A stretch of DNA of 5,330 nucleotides, taken from positions 1 to 5,330 of the forward strand of contig CAZGRL010000211.1 in NCBI GenBank assembly GCA_964528155.1, written 5' to 3'. This document shows, piece by piece, positions 1 to 5,330 of the stretch; the stretch's first letter is position 1; every line of letters begins with the position of its first letter. The position numbers were made by a program, and so were the translations under genes. The notes below the pieces were generated by a model. That model made no database searches, was not told the origin of the DNA, and saw nothing but the letters and a program-made list of their open reading frames with translations. The stretch is from G001797105 sp964528155 (GTDB taxonomy: Bacteria; Chloroflexota; Anaerolineae; Anaerolineales; E44-bin32).

Positions 1-11
1 TACACTGAAAC

Positions 12-17
12 AGGAGG
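12..17 (+). promoter_or_regulatory. Shine-Dalgarno site of the first plus-strand gene
   Basis: A perfect AGGAGG lies 9 nt before the ATG at 27. It is the strongest ribosome binding site in the window. Most of the minus-strand tail genes have weak or no such sites. It supports the start at 27 and suggests that this gene is translated independently and efficiently. The promoter must lie to the left of the window; no -10/-35 pair can be judged in the 26 bases available. Confidence 0.8.
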
Positions 18-26
18 CACCAAACC

Positions 27-326
27 ATGGACCAACCGAAGACAGGAATCGAAGCCGTCGCGTACTTGATCGCCGCCGCACTCATCGCGCTGGGGCTTGC
101 CTACGCATGCAGCCAGTCTGATTTTGCGGTGTCAACGACGACGACACCCGAAACGACCGTTGAACCAGTCGCTGACGAGCCCACACTTCCGAACTGCACG
201 GCGATTTGCGCCGGCCTTGCTTCCAAGAGATTCGGTCCCGTGACCGATGATAACGAGTTCGATGTACAGGGATATCTGGCCGGATGCCTCCGAGAAGCGG
301 CGACACATCCCGAGGCCTGCCGATGA
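27..326 (+). CDS. Small membrane-anchored protein with a cysteine-bearing exported domain, unknown function
   Basis: No family is recognised. The 99-residue protein has a short N-terminus with one Lys, then one hydrophobic segment at about residues 9-27, which should act as a signal anchor or signal peptide. A low-complexity Thr/Pro/Glu/Val linker follows at about 36-53. The C-terminal part carries four cysteines, C57, C61, C87 and C98 (CX3C, 25 residues, then CX10C), enough for two disulfides in an oxidising compartment. C28 lies at the end of the membrane segment, but the preceding Ala-Tyr-Ala makes a poor lipobox. The start is supported by AGGAGG at 12-17. The stop overlaps the next start as ATGA, so the two genes are probably translated together. 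The topology would fit an inner-membrane spanin subunit, but there is no predicted coiled coil; an exclusion or lysogenic-conversion protein is equally possible. The gene is probably real; its function is unknown. Confidence 0.75.
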   Translation: MDQPKTGIEAVAYLIAAALIALGLAYACSQSDFAVSTTTTPETTVEPVADEPTLPNCTAICAGLASKRFGPVTDDNEFDVQGYLAGCLREAATHPEACR

Positions 327-661
327 CACGACTAATCGTCCTGACTCTGCTGGCTCTGTGGCTGGTGGGGTGCGCGTTCGAGACTGGGGGGCTTGACGAT
401 CTGGCCCCGGTGACCTGGGCATCTTGGGCCGACTGCAATAGCACGATCTACTCGCTGCCTCCCAATACCGCCGTGCAACTGCTCGACGGTTGGGGATGCA
501 TTGCCGACGAGCCAGAATCAGGAAGAGGTGAGGTCGCTTGCTGGAATGGCGAAGTCATAGTGACGACGATCGTCATCTGCAACACTGGGCATGATCATGC
601 ATCAAGTCGGCTGCAAACTCCTGGTGGATCGACGTGTACCATTCAGGTCGCGTGCGACTAG
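323..661 (+). CDS. Cysteine-rich lipoprotein, unknown function
   Basis: The start is placed at the ATG at 323, giving 112 residues. It overlaps the previous stop as ATGA, has a GAGG 7 nt upstream, and puts the signal peptide at the very N-terminus. An in-frame ATG at 284 would add 13 polar residues and bury the signal peptide. Residues 1-17 form a classic lipoprotein signal: Arg at 3, a hydrophobic core, and the lipobox LVGC with the lipidated Cys at 17. The residue after the Cys is Ala, which in a Gram-negative host would favour the outer membrane. The mature part has six more cysteines (38, 59, 73, 86, 105, 111), enough for three disulfides. No enzymatic motif is seen. Coupled to a membrane-anchored partner, it could be an outer-membrane spanin, but its length, its many cysteines and its lack of a Pro-rich region are unlike the well-known Rz1. 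It ends 6 nt from the stop of the opposing fibre gene. Confidence 0.75.
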   Translation: MTRLIVLTLLALWLVGCAFETGGLDDLAPVTWASWADCNSTIYSLPPNTAVQLLDGWGCIADEPESGRGEVACWNGEVIVTTIVICNTGHDHASSRLQTPGGSTCTIQVACD

Positions 662-667
662 AACCGG

Positions 668-1477
668 TCATGGATTGCCCAGCGTGAGTCTGACGCCATA
701 GAAGCCCAACGAGTCCGCCAAGGCGTCCGTCCCGGTTTCGCCGTAGACGTTCACCTGATAGATCTTGTTTGCCTCGATGGCCAAGCCGCCGATGATGTCT
801 GTACTGACCAAGTGTAGTTTGTTGTAGTCAGCAACTACGGACGTTGTATCAAATAGGCTAAACGGTTCGGTCGGCGCACCGATATCTGTTCCCCCGTCGG
901 TTAAGGGCCAAACCTGGATCGTCACGTGCGGCAGGGTCATCGACAGTCCAGTGTGTGCGGCGGACCCATTGATCTGTCCATCGATCCACATGCCGACATT
1001 GGTGATAACGGTTCCGACTGGGAACTCAAGGCCAGTCAGGATCCCATACGCTCCCGCAACGTTGTTTTGTAACCACTCGTGACCATTCGCTGACTGTGTC
1101 CAGTGCGCGTTCGTACAGATAAATCGATGCGCTGGAATGATGAGCGGGTTTTTGTTGACGAGCTTCCCACCGCTCTCAACAGTGATGTTTCCGCCAGAAG
1201 CGACGTTGACGGTCCCCCCGCTCTTGACGTTGATCGCCCCATAGTTGTCGATCCGAGCAGTGGCAATGACGTTCATCCATCCGCCGGCAGCGATTGCGCT
1301 AGCGTAGAAGCTGACTCCGGGTGCCCCCGTGAAATTGATGACTGCGGACGGGTTGTAGTTTCCACCCGCGTACCCGTCGATCGCCCTAGACTGATTGACA
1401 TCGATGGAGTTGATCTCGGCCGCGGTCAGTCGGTCTCCGGTGGAATATCCAGCAGGCTTGGCTCGTGAGAATGTCAT
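668..1477 (-). CDS. Tail fibre / receptor-binding-like protein with short beta repeats
   Basis: The protein has 269 residues. Residues about 10-45 (GDRLTAAEINSID, then AIDGYAGGNY) resemble the start of many phage tail-fibre and appendage proteins, where a 'GD.LTA.EIN' stretch precedes the virion-binding part; this is from memory of such proteins, not a search. Residues 82-105 are three consecutive 8-residue repeats of the type [IV]xVxSGGx, expected to stack as a beta-helix or beta-solenoid shaft. The rest, about 110-269, is Gly, Thr and hydrophobic rich with no recognised motif and could be a terminal beta-sandwich that contacts the host surface. The start overlaps the stop of the 251-aa gene as ATGA and has no good Shine-Dalgarno, so it depends on coupling. 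It is the last gene of the tail operon, where fibre genes usually sit. A tail-tip fibre role is likely; the receptor is unknown. Confidence 0.7.
   Translation of the reverse strand: MTFSRAKPAGYSTGDRLTAAEINSIDVNQSRAIDGYAGGNYNPSAVINFTGAPGVSFYASAIAAGGWMNVIATARIDNYGAINVKSGGTVNVASGGNITVESGGKLVNKNPLIIPAHRFICTNAHWTQSANGHEWLQNNVAGAYGILTGLEFPVGTVITNVGMWIDGQINGSAAHTGLSMTLPHVTIQVWPLTDGGTDIGAPTEPFSLFDTTSVVADYNKLHLVSTDIIGGLAIEANKIYQVNVYGETGTDALADSLGFYGVRLTLGNP
1163..1234 (-). repeat. Three 24-bp in-frame units encoding [IV]xVxSGGx beta repeats
   Basis: Within the fibre-like gene, residues 82-89, 90-97 and 98-105 read INVKSGGT, VNVASGGN and ITVESGGK. The alternating hydrophobic pattern followed by Ser-Gly-Gly is typical of beta-solenoid turns in phage fibres and bacterial adhesins. 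The repeat is clearer in protein than in DNA, so selection on the fold is more likely than recent slippage. Confidence 0.75.
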
Positions 1478-2229
1478 AGCGCGTCGAATCCGAGTAGAGA
1501 GACGTCAATGTAGAAGCCAGACGCATCAGTAGCGGCAGCTGCCCAGTCGAAGGTGGCGTGCGCTGGGAGCGTGTATTTGAGCAGATCCCGAAGCTGAAAC
1601 TGGACGAGATTGTCAAATTCCTGGCTGTTGAGCGCGAAATTCCTGGCCACGTACACGAGAACGTGGGCACGGCGGCTCATCCACGGTCCGCCCCCGAGGT
1701 CAAGCTGTGGTGGTCCCGCTTCTCCCCCTGGCCAGTACGTCTGGACCGGCGGCGTGCTCAATAGGCCACCGTCGCTCCAGACGATCGACGAAAATGCCGA
1801 CCCGAGCAGAGCCCGGACGTTATCCTCGACTACGGACCTGCTGGGGATCCCAACGATCCGGTAACGGGCCGCGTTGCGTAGCCTGAGCTGCCAGGATTCC
1901 TCTCCGGAGTAGGTAGCGACGCCCTGGATTTTCGACCAGTCGAGCAGGTTGTCGACGGCGGTGGTCGGGAGTGAGTTGGTTTCGAGCTTCTCGGATGCTC
2001 GGAGAATCCCGCAGAACATCCGGGCGATGGCCAGATTTTCCACGTGCACCAGGCTCGTCGTGGACTTGCTGTACATCGACCCGCGCATGGCCCGCATCTC
2101 GCGGTAGACGCCCCAGGCATATGGTATTGTCTCGGTGCGGCAGTCACGCTTGTCCAGCGCCCCGCCGTAGTCACCGATCCGCGCCTGGCGGGTCCACGGT
2201 GGTTTACCGGCCGGAATGCAGGTTACCAT
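1474..2229 (-). CDS. Baseplate/tail protein of the Mu gp48 / P2 gpI type
   Basis: The 251-residue protein lies downstream of baseplate J and before the fibre gene, the place of P2 gpI and Mu gp48, which link the baseplate to the fibres. Sequence support is moderate. Residues about 86-101 carry the LPTTAVDNLLDW segment; a Leu/Arg-rich helical stretch follows at 112-142, containing VVEDNVRALLG; a TYWPGGE motif sits at 164-170; the C-terminus has LPAHATFDW (221-229) and GFYIDVSLLGFDAL (238-251), reminiscent of the conserved 'LPAW...GF.LD.S.LD' end of such proteins. Residues 1-28 share P6, G8, P10, W12, R14, YGG at 21-23 and KR at 27-28 with the 180-aa protein at the same positions. The ATG at 2229 overlaps the previous stop as ATGGTAA; a GGTGGAG lies upstream at a longer than ideal distance. 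It could instead be a tail protein specific to this phage group. Confidence 0.6.
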   Translation of the reverse strand: MVTCIPAGKPPWTRQARIGDYGGALDKRDCRTETIPYAWGVYREMRAMRGSMYSKSTTSLVHVENLAIARMFCGILRASEKLETNSLPTTAVDNLLDWSKIQGVATYSGEESWQLRLRNAARYRIVGIPSRSVVEDNVRALLGSAFSSIVWSDGGLLSTPPVQTYWPGGEAGPPQLDLGGGPWMSRRAHVLVYVARNFALNSQEFDNLVQFQLRDLLKYTLPAHATFDWAAAATDASGFYIDVSLLGFDAL

Positions 2230-2678
2230 AAAACAATCGTAGCTCCACCGTCACAAGGTAACCCGTCGCCGTCATGCAGAGCGACCGTGATCTGATGCTG
2301 TTGCGTCAGATCTACGGCCGCAGACATGCATGTCCCATCGGTGATCGCAGCACCAACTCCGTGCCGAAAAGTTACCGGGTAGTATTGCTCGTAAGGGTCG
2401 ACGGCGTTGAGGTCGTAGGTCCAAACGCTCTCCCCGGTGCCTCCACCATAAACATACGTCGGTCGGTGCGCGGCAGTCAGGCCGCCCCACATGCATGACG
2501 CCTGAAGAATAGTTGCCGCAGACCCGACCTGCGTAAAGCTTATGAGCGCGAGCGGGAGCGTGCGCTTGGCTGCAGCCACGTCCGCGCACATACGAGCATG
2601 AGCAGCCGCGGACCAACCGGTCTCAGCGTCGCCGCCAAGACGAAGCGGTAAGGGGCAGAATCCGCCGAATCCTGACAT
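2223..2678 (-). CDS. Tail-operon protein of unknown function, paralogue of the preceding 180-aa protein
   Basis: No known family is recognised. Three in-frame starts follow one another: TTG at 2684, GTG at 2681 and ATG at 2678. The ATG is preferred because it forms a compact TGATG with the upstream stop, giving 151 residues. It is related to the 180-aa protein just upstream: RMCADVAA (residues 29-36) matches RLCADVAA there, a 'PLALISFT' strand follows as 'PFAIITWT' does, then 'DPYEQYYPVTFRH' (94-106) matches 'DDYNVTEELTIRH', and both end in a short 'VAL.D' strand and a final Trp. It lacks the first 20 or so residues of its sister, keeping only a GGD at 16-18 after a Gly-rich start. No signal peptide or membrane segment is seen. 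Placement between the J and gpI-like genes suggests a virion or baseplate accessory part; this is inference. Confidence 0.7.
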   Translation of the reverse strand: MSGFGGFCPLPLRLGGDAETGWSAAAHARMCADVAAAKRTLPLALISFTQVGSAATILQASCMWGGLTAAHRPTYVYGGGTGESVWTYDLNAVDPYEQYYPVTFRHGVGAAITDGTCMSAAVDLTQQHQITVALHDGDGLPCDGGATIVLW

Positions 2679-3220
2679 CACCAAACCGCTAGCGTGCCAG
2701 CTGCGTCAGGTTGCCCGGAGCCAGTCGTGGCGTCAATGAGCGCCACCTGTACAGTCGACCCGCTGAGCAGATAGGTTGCATACGTCAAGGCCCATGCGGA
2801 CCCTGGAAGACAATGGCGGATCGTCAGTTCCTCTGTGACGTTGTAGTCGTCAGTGGGGCTCGACGGAAACGTGAACGTGCAGTCTCCGTCTCCGTTGCGA
2901 GCGCCGCTTGGATACCCGGACGGAGCAGCGTCTCCTTCATAGCTCAGCGTCGTCCCGGTCATGAGATTTGCCGCAGTAATGGTCGGCGCCGCTGGGGTCC
3001 CTGAGTCGTTGCAGGTCCAGGTGATGATGGCAAATGGCGCAACCAGCTGCAGCGCTGCCACATCCGCGCAAAGTCGGCAGAAGCTAGCAGCGTCCACGTC
3101 GGTCTGGGCGTTGACCGAACCCTGACTCTGCCAATTGCGTTTGGCTATGTCTCCGCCATAGGTCGCGTGGTCATTGGCTCGGACCCAAGCCGGATGCCCA
3201 TTCGGGACGATGTCGGTCAT
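2678..3220 (-). CDS. Tail-operon protein of unknown function with the shared GxPxWxR...YGG...KR N-terminus
   Basis: The 180-residue protein has no family I can name with certainty. The N-terminal 28 residues carry P6, G8, P10, W12, R14, YGG (21-23) and KR (27-28), all at the same positions as in the 251-aa tail protein. The middle has FCRLCADVAA (47-56) followed by a hydrophobic strand APFAIITWT (61-69). The C-terminal part, about 83-180, is rich in Thr, Ser, Gly and Ala with strand-like patterns (CTFTF, LTIRH, TVQVALID), which suggests a small beta domain. No signal peptide or membrane segment is seen. The start overlaps the J stop as ATGA with only a weak purine stretch upstream, so translation is probably coupled. 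The next gene is a diverged tandem copy. A structural role at the baseplate is likely from context; it could also be a fibre-assembly factor. Confidence 0.7.
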   Translation of the reverse strand: MTDIVPNGHPAWVRANDHATYGGDIAKRNWQSQGSVNAQTDVDAASFCRLCADVAALQLVAPFAIITWTCNDSGTPAAPTITAANLMTGTTLSYEGDAAPSGYPSGARNGDGDCTFTFPSSPTDDYNVTEELTIRHCLPGSAWALTYATYLLSGSTVQVALIDATTGSGQPDAAGTLAVW

Positions 3221-4713
3221 GTCGGGTAGATTCCGAAGTGGTTAGTGATGAGAATGTTTGGATCGTCGTTCACGGTAGCGGGTACCGTCGGAGTCGTCTT
3301 GCTTCGGTATGCGAAGTCCGCATCCGTGATCTCTGGGTGCTTATCGATCATGCGTTTGAGCATCAGTATTGATATCGCCAACGGGGATTCAACATCTGGC
3401 GCCGGCTCACGGTTGGCTCTGGGTAACAAGCTGGTATCAGTCGTCATCTCTGACGGTCCAAGAGCCTCCATGGACTCCAGCCATGTCTTGGCATACCCCT
3501 GGGCGTTGTCCATGGCTGGGCAGATATAGTCCCCGACCGCAGCCCCCGTACCGTTGCTGTCCACCATGTTTCGGTCGACCGTGCAGATCCACGCTCCCGA
3601 CGAGCCCGTGTGACTGACCACGGTGAATGTGCGGAACATCTGGTCTACAGACGACCACCAGGCGATCCTAGTGATTCCGTCGATTGGCTCGGTTGTAGTG
3701 TTGGCCGATACCCCGACGACATTCCCGGCCATGGCAAGGACCGTAACCCGACCCGCGTCTGCAACGATCAGGTCAGGCCACGGGACTGCATCTGACCAGC
3801 CATTGCCAGCGCCGCCGATCAGTATGCTGTCCGGAAGCGTGATCTGCAACGCAACGTTGGTCGATTCGTCTGCCACGGTACGGACAACATATTCGTCGGC
3901 CCCCTGAACCTGTGACTGGATCGCTGCTCTCACGATTCCCAACGCGGCGGTGTCCAGAGCGCGGGTGTAGTTTCGGTTTGCGAAATCGTACGAGCGCGTG
4001 GCAACTGTCAGAACCGACGACGGGCCTCCGAGTGCAGAGTAGACAAAGACACCCTGTAGCGACGCCAGCGCGTTGAAGGCGATCTCGCGAAGGTGTCCGA
4101 TCTTTCCCGAGCCACCCTCGGGCTTGTAGCGCCTCACGTTGAGTATCCGTGACCGCTTGCGCTCGTCGGTTTCTTTCTCGACTCCACCCGTCAGCGGTAC
4201 TTGTCGGGATACCGTCACGGACTCCGCCACACCCAGCGGTGGCGAGACGAATTTCAGCTCAGACCCCGGCCCCGCGTTTCCAGCCTCGCCCAGGTCCAGC
4301 GCCGTCAACAGGATCTCGTCCTGGTCAACGGCTGCCGGATAGGTCTGGATGACCGAGTAGCGCACGCCGTTTCTGAGCAGCTGTAGCCCCTCAGCGATTG
4401 TCCTGGTGCCATCCACGCTGACCACGACGCGGCCAGTAGCGGGTGACGCTGACACAACCGGCAAACCTAGCGCCGCCCGCTTCTCATCCAGCGCGTCCCC
4501 CACGGCCGTCAGCTCGGACGATGCCGAGTCTCTGGCCTCGATGTTGGCGTAGCACATGAGGCCGACCTTGCTGATCGCGGTGCCCAGAATGTACCAATCG
4601 GTGCCGGGCTGGATCGGGGGATCGTCGATACCAACCACACGAGCCTCGAGGTCGATGTCGCTCAGGAAGTCGTCCCGGATCTCATTGCTGTTGGCGGGGG
4701 TGTAGTTTGCCAT
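3217..4713 (-). CDS. Baseplate J-like protein
   Basis: The 498-residue protein belongs to the baseplate J family (P2 gpJ, Mu gp47), which builds the wedges around the central hub and spike of contractile tails. Visible support: an N-terminal helical part with PGTDWYILGTAISKV (36-50); a GDALDEKRAALGLP segment (72-85) that matches the 'G..LD..a...Gl.R' core; ATGRVVVSVDG (92-102), the start of the beta-rich domain; LTGGVEKETDERKRSRIL (174-191), matching the conserved 'GG.D.Etdee.R.R'; and GGSGKIGHLREIAFNAL (200-216), matching the 'GGt..dy...a' stretch. Residues about 300-430 form an additional Trp-containing region, making this longer than the shortest J proteins. A GAGAAGG lies about 10 nt upstream and the start overlaps the gp25-like stop as TGATG. 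It should partner the gp25-like protein encoded just before it. Confidence is high for the family, lower for domain limits. Confidence 0.9.
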   Translation of the reverse strand: MANYTPANSNEIRDDFLSDIDLEARVVGIDDPPIQPGTDWYILGTAISKVGLMCYANIEARDSASSELTAVGDALDEKRAALGLPVVSASPATGRVVVSVDGTRTIAEGLQLLRNGVRYSVIQTYPAAVDQDEILLTALDLGEAGNAGPGSELKFVSPPLGVAESVTVSRQVPLTGGVEKETDERKRSRILNVRRYKPEGGSGKIGHLREIAFNALASLQGVFVYSALGGPSSVLTVATRSYDFANRNYTRALDTAALGIVRAAIQSQVQGADEYVVRTVADESTNVALQITLPDSILIGGAGNGWSDAVPWPDLIVADAGRVTVLAMAGNVVGVSANTTTEPIDGITRIAWWSSVDQMFRTFTVVSHTGSSGAWICTVDRNMVDSNGTGAAVGDYICPAMDNAQGYAKTWLESMEALGPSEMTTDTSLLPRANREPAPDVESPLAISILMLKRMIDKHPEITDADFAYRSKTTPTVPATVNDDPNILITNHFGIYPT

Positions 4714-5153
4714 CAGACGGTAGCCTTCTCTCGTTGCCCGGTCGTGAGATCGATGTAGCGGACATGAACCGATGCCCGTCGGTTGCCGCGCTGCACGTCC
4801 ACGGATTCGATCCTCACAATCTTTTCGATCTCAATCTCTTGGCGCAATGCTTCATAGACAGCTGACACGACCTTGGGAACGAAGTGCTGATCCATCTTCG
4901 GCGGCATCGCTACGCCAAGTTCCGGGAGCGACGTCGAGGATCTCCGAAGAGTCCCCAGTCGAATCATGACCCGCTGTCTGACCGACGTCGTCTGCGATAG
5001 GTGCAGCGTCTCAGTGTCAACGTGGTAATCCCGAATAACTGGGTCGATCTCTCGGCACATGGACGACATGCCGTCCGGGACCTGCGGATCGTCGTCCGAC
5101 TCTCCGATTCCGGCAAGACTAGTACCTATGGGGGCCAGGCCAACTCCGAGCAT
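4713..5153 (-). CDS. gp25/gpW-like baseplate wedge protein
   Basis: The 146-residue protein has the size and position of gp25-like wedge proteins (T4 gp25, P2 gpW), which are encoded directly before J and bind it in the baseplate wedge. The core reads IRDYHVDTETLHL (40-52), SVRQRVMIRLGTLRRSSTSLPELG (begins at 57), then a helical stretch at about 91-109 and a final strand pair with VRYIDLTTGQ (131-140). The 'V...I.L.T.r.s...lPelG' stretch is the part most like the family signature 'L.T..Ge...peyG'. Residues 1-20 (GVGLAPIGTSLAGIGE) are a Gly-rich extension before the core; I believe similar extensions occur in related phage proteins but could not search. The ATG at 5153 lies 3 nt after the stop of the proline-rich gene, without a clear Shine-Dalgarno. 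The call rests on motif plus neighbours. Confidence 0.8.
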   Translation of the reverse strand: MLGVGLAPIGTSLAGIGESDDDPQVPDGMSSMCREIDPVIRDYHVDTETLHLSQTTSVRQRVMIRLGTLRRSSTSLPELGVAMPPKMDQHFVPKVVSAVYEALRQEIEIEKIVRIESVDVQRGNRRASVHVRYIDLTTGQREKATV

Positions 5154-5156
5154 GAT

Positions 5157-5330
5157 TCAGTCCAGGGGACAGGTAAGGGAGAACGTTGGGATCTTCGGGA
5201 ATGGAATCGAAAAGCTAGGGATGGGAAGCGACAACGTGGGAAGTGGTGGCAAACCAGGCAGGTCAATGTCCAGACTGAAGCTCGGGATCTTGGGAAACGG
5301 AATGGTGAAGGAAGGAAGGGGGAGCGACAG
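5157..5330 (-). CDS. C-terminal end of a proline-rich repeat protein (partial, cut by the window edge)
   Basis: An open minus-strand frame runs from the right edge to TGA at 5159-5157, giving 57 residues without a start in the window. It is missed by start-dependent ORF calling. The residues are almost entirely Leu, Pro, Ser, Phe, Ile and Thr. Two copies of a 20-residue block of the form LSLP[LI]PSF[ST]IPFPKIP[ST]FSL are separated by a 12-residue spacer that contains DIDLPGLPPL, and the protein ends TCPLD. The two blocks differ by 10 synonymous codons and only 3 conservative replacements, so this is a translated frame under selection. The gene lies immediately before the gp25-like gene, where contractile phages often encode the spike or a hub protein. 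The alternating hydrophobic-Pro pattern could form an extended rod or a peptide that packs on a beta structure. The function is unknown. Confidence 0.75.
   Translation of the reverse strand: MSLPLPSFTIPFPKIPSFSLDIDLPGLPPLPTLSLPIPSFSIPFPKIPTFSLTCPLD
5175..5330 (-). repeat. Two tandem 96-bp units encoding a 32-residue proline-rich repeat
   Basis: The conserved 60-bp parts lie at 5271-5330 and 5175-5234, with a 96-bp period. Codon by codon, 7 of 20 are identical, 10 differ synonymously and 3 change Leu to Ile, Thr to Ser and Ser to Thr. The right copy touches the window edge, so more copies may lie beyond it. Confidence 0.85.

Noticed and set aside
284..322. Upstream ATG at 284 as the lipoprotein start
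   Set aside because: It adds 13 polar residues before the signal peptide and overlaps the first gene by 43 nt. The ATGA overlap at 323 gives a normal lipoprotein signal.
82..444. Minus-strand open frames of 120 and 96 aa opposite the two small plus-strand genes
   Set aside because: They are Arg/Ser/Pro-rich with no motif and no ribosome binding site, while the plus strand has AGGAGG, a membrane segment and a lipobox. They are shadows.
589..600. Perfect 12-bp palindrome GCATGATCATGC inside the lipoprotein gene, with a 10-bp one at 565-574
   Set aside because: About one 12-bp palindrome is expected by chance in a window this size. Both lie in coding sequence, with no partner copies seen.
668..760. 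Possible diversity-generating retroelement target at the C-terminus of the fibre-like protein
   Set aside because: The end 'GFYGVRLTLGNP' recalls some lectin-type targets only loosely. There is no adenine-biased variable region, template repeat or reverse transcriptase in the window.
1103..1468. Plus-strand 121-aa open frame opposite the fibre-like gene
   Set aside because: Its composition is that of an antisense frame of a GC-rich gene. The minus strand has clear fibre motifs and coupled starts.
2679..2684. TTG (2684) or GTG (2681) as start of the 151-aa protein
   Set aside because: Possible, but they add only one or two residues. The ATG at 2678 gives a clean TGATG junction like that before the J gene. 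The choice does not change the function call.

Overview
The window is a piece of a tailed phage or prophage genome, GC-rich and packed almost without gaps. About 87% of it is a minus-strand late operon for the tail tip. The baseplate J-like and gp25-like wedge proteins point to a contractile (myovirus-type) tail, or a tail-derived particle. No integrase, capsid, terminase or replication gene is present, so prophage and lytic phage cannot be told apart. The host is not determined. A lipoprotein signal peptide would suit a Gram-negative host, but lipoproteins and Thr/Pro-rich linkers also occur in Gram-positives.

The minus strand, read from the right edge, holds the C-terminal end of a proline-rich repeat protein, a gp25-like baseplate wedge protein, a baseplate J-like protein, two unrecognised and mutually paralogous proteins (180 and 151 aa), a 251-aa protein resembling the Mu gp48 / P2 gpI group, and a 269-aa tail-fibre-like protein. 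This is the usual contractile-tail order (spike, gp25, J, gpI/gp48, fibre) with a duplicated gene pair inserted between J and the gpI-like gene. Five of the six junctions are stop/start overlaps (TGATG, ATGA or ATGGTAA) and the sixth has a 3-nt gap, so the set is probably one translationally coupled transcript.

The left 661 bases carry two plus-strand genes that converge on the tail operon. The first encodes a small protein with one N-terminal membrane segment. The second starts in a 4-nt ATGA overlap and encodes a lipoprotein with a clear lipobox. Both have an even number of cysteines in the predicted exported part and both end in Ala-Cys plus one charged residue. Membrane-anchored protein followed by lipoprotein resembles a two-component spanin, but the expected coiled coil is missing, so an envelope role such as lysis, exclusion or lysogenic conversion stays open.

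Points most worth following are the 32-residue proline-rich repeat at the right edge, the duplicated 180/151-aa pair, the position-for-position N-terminal motif shared by the 180-aa and 251-aa proteins, and the cysteine-rich membrane protein/lipoprotein pair.
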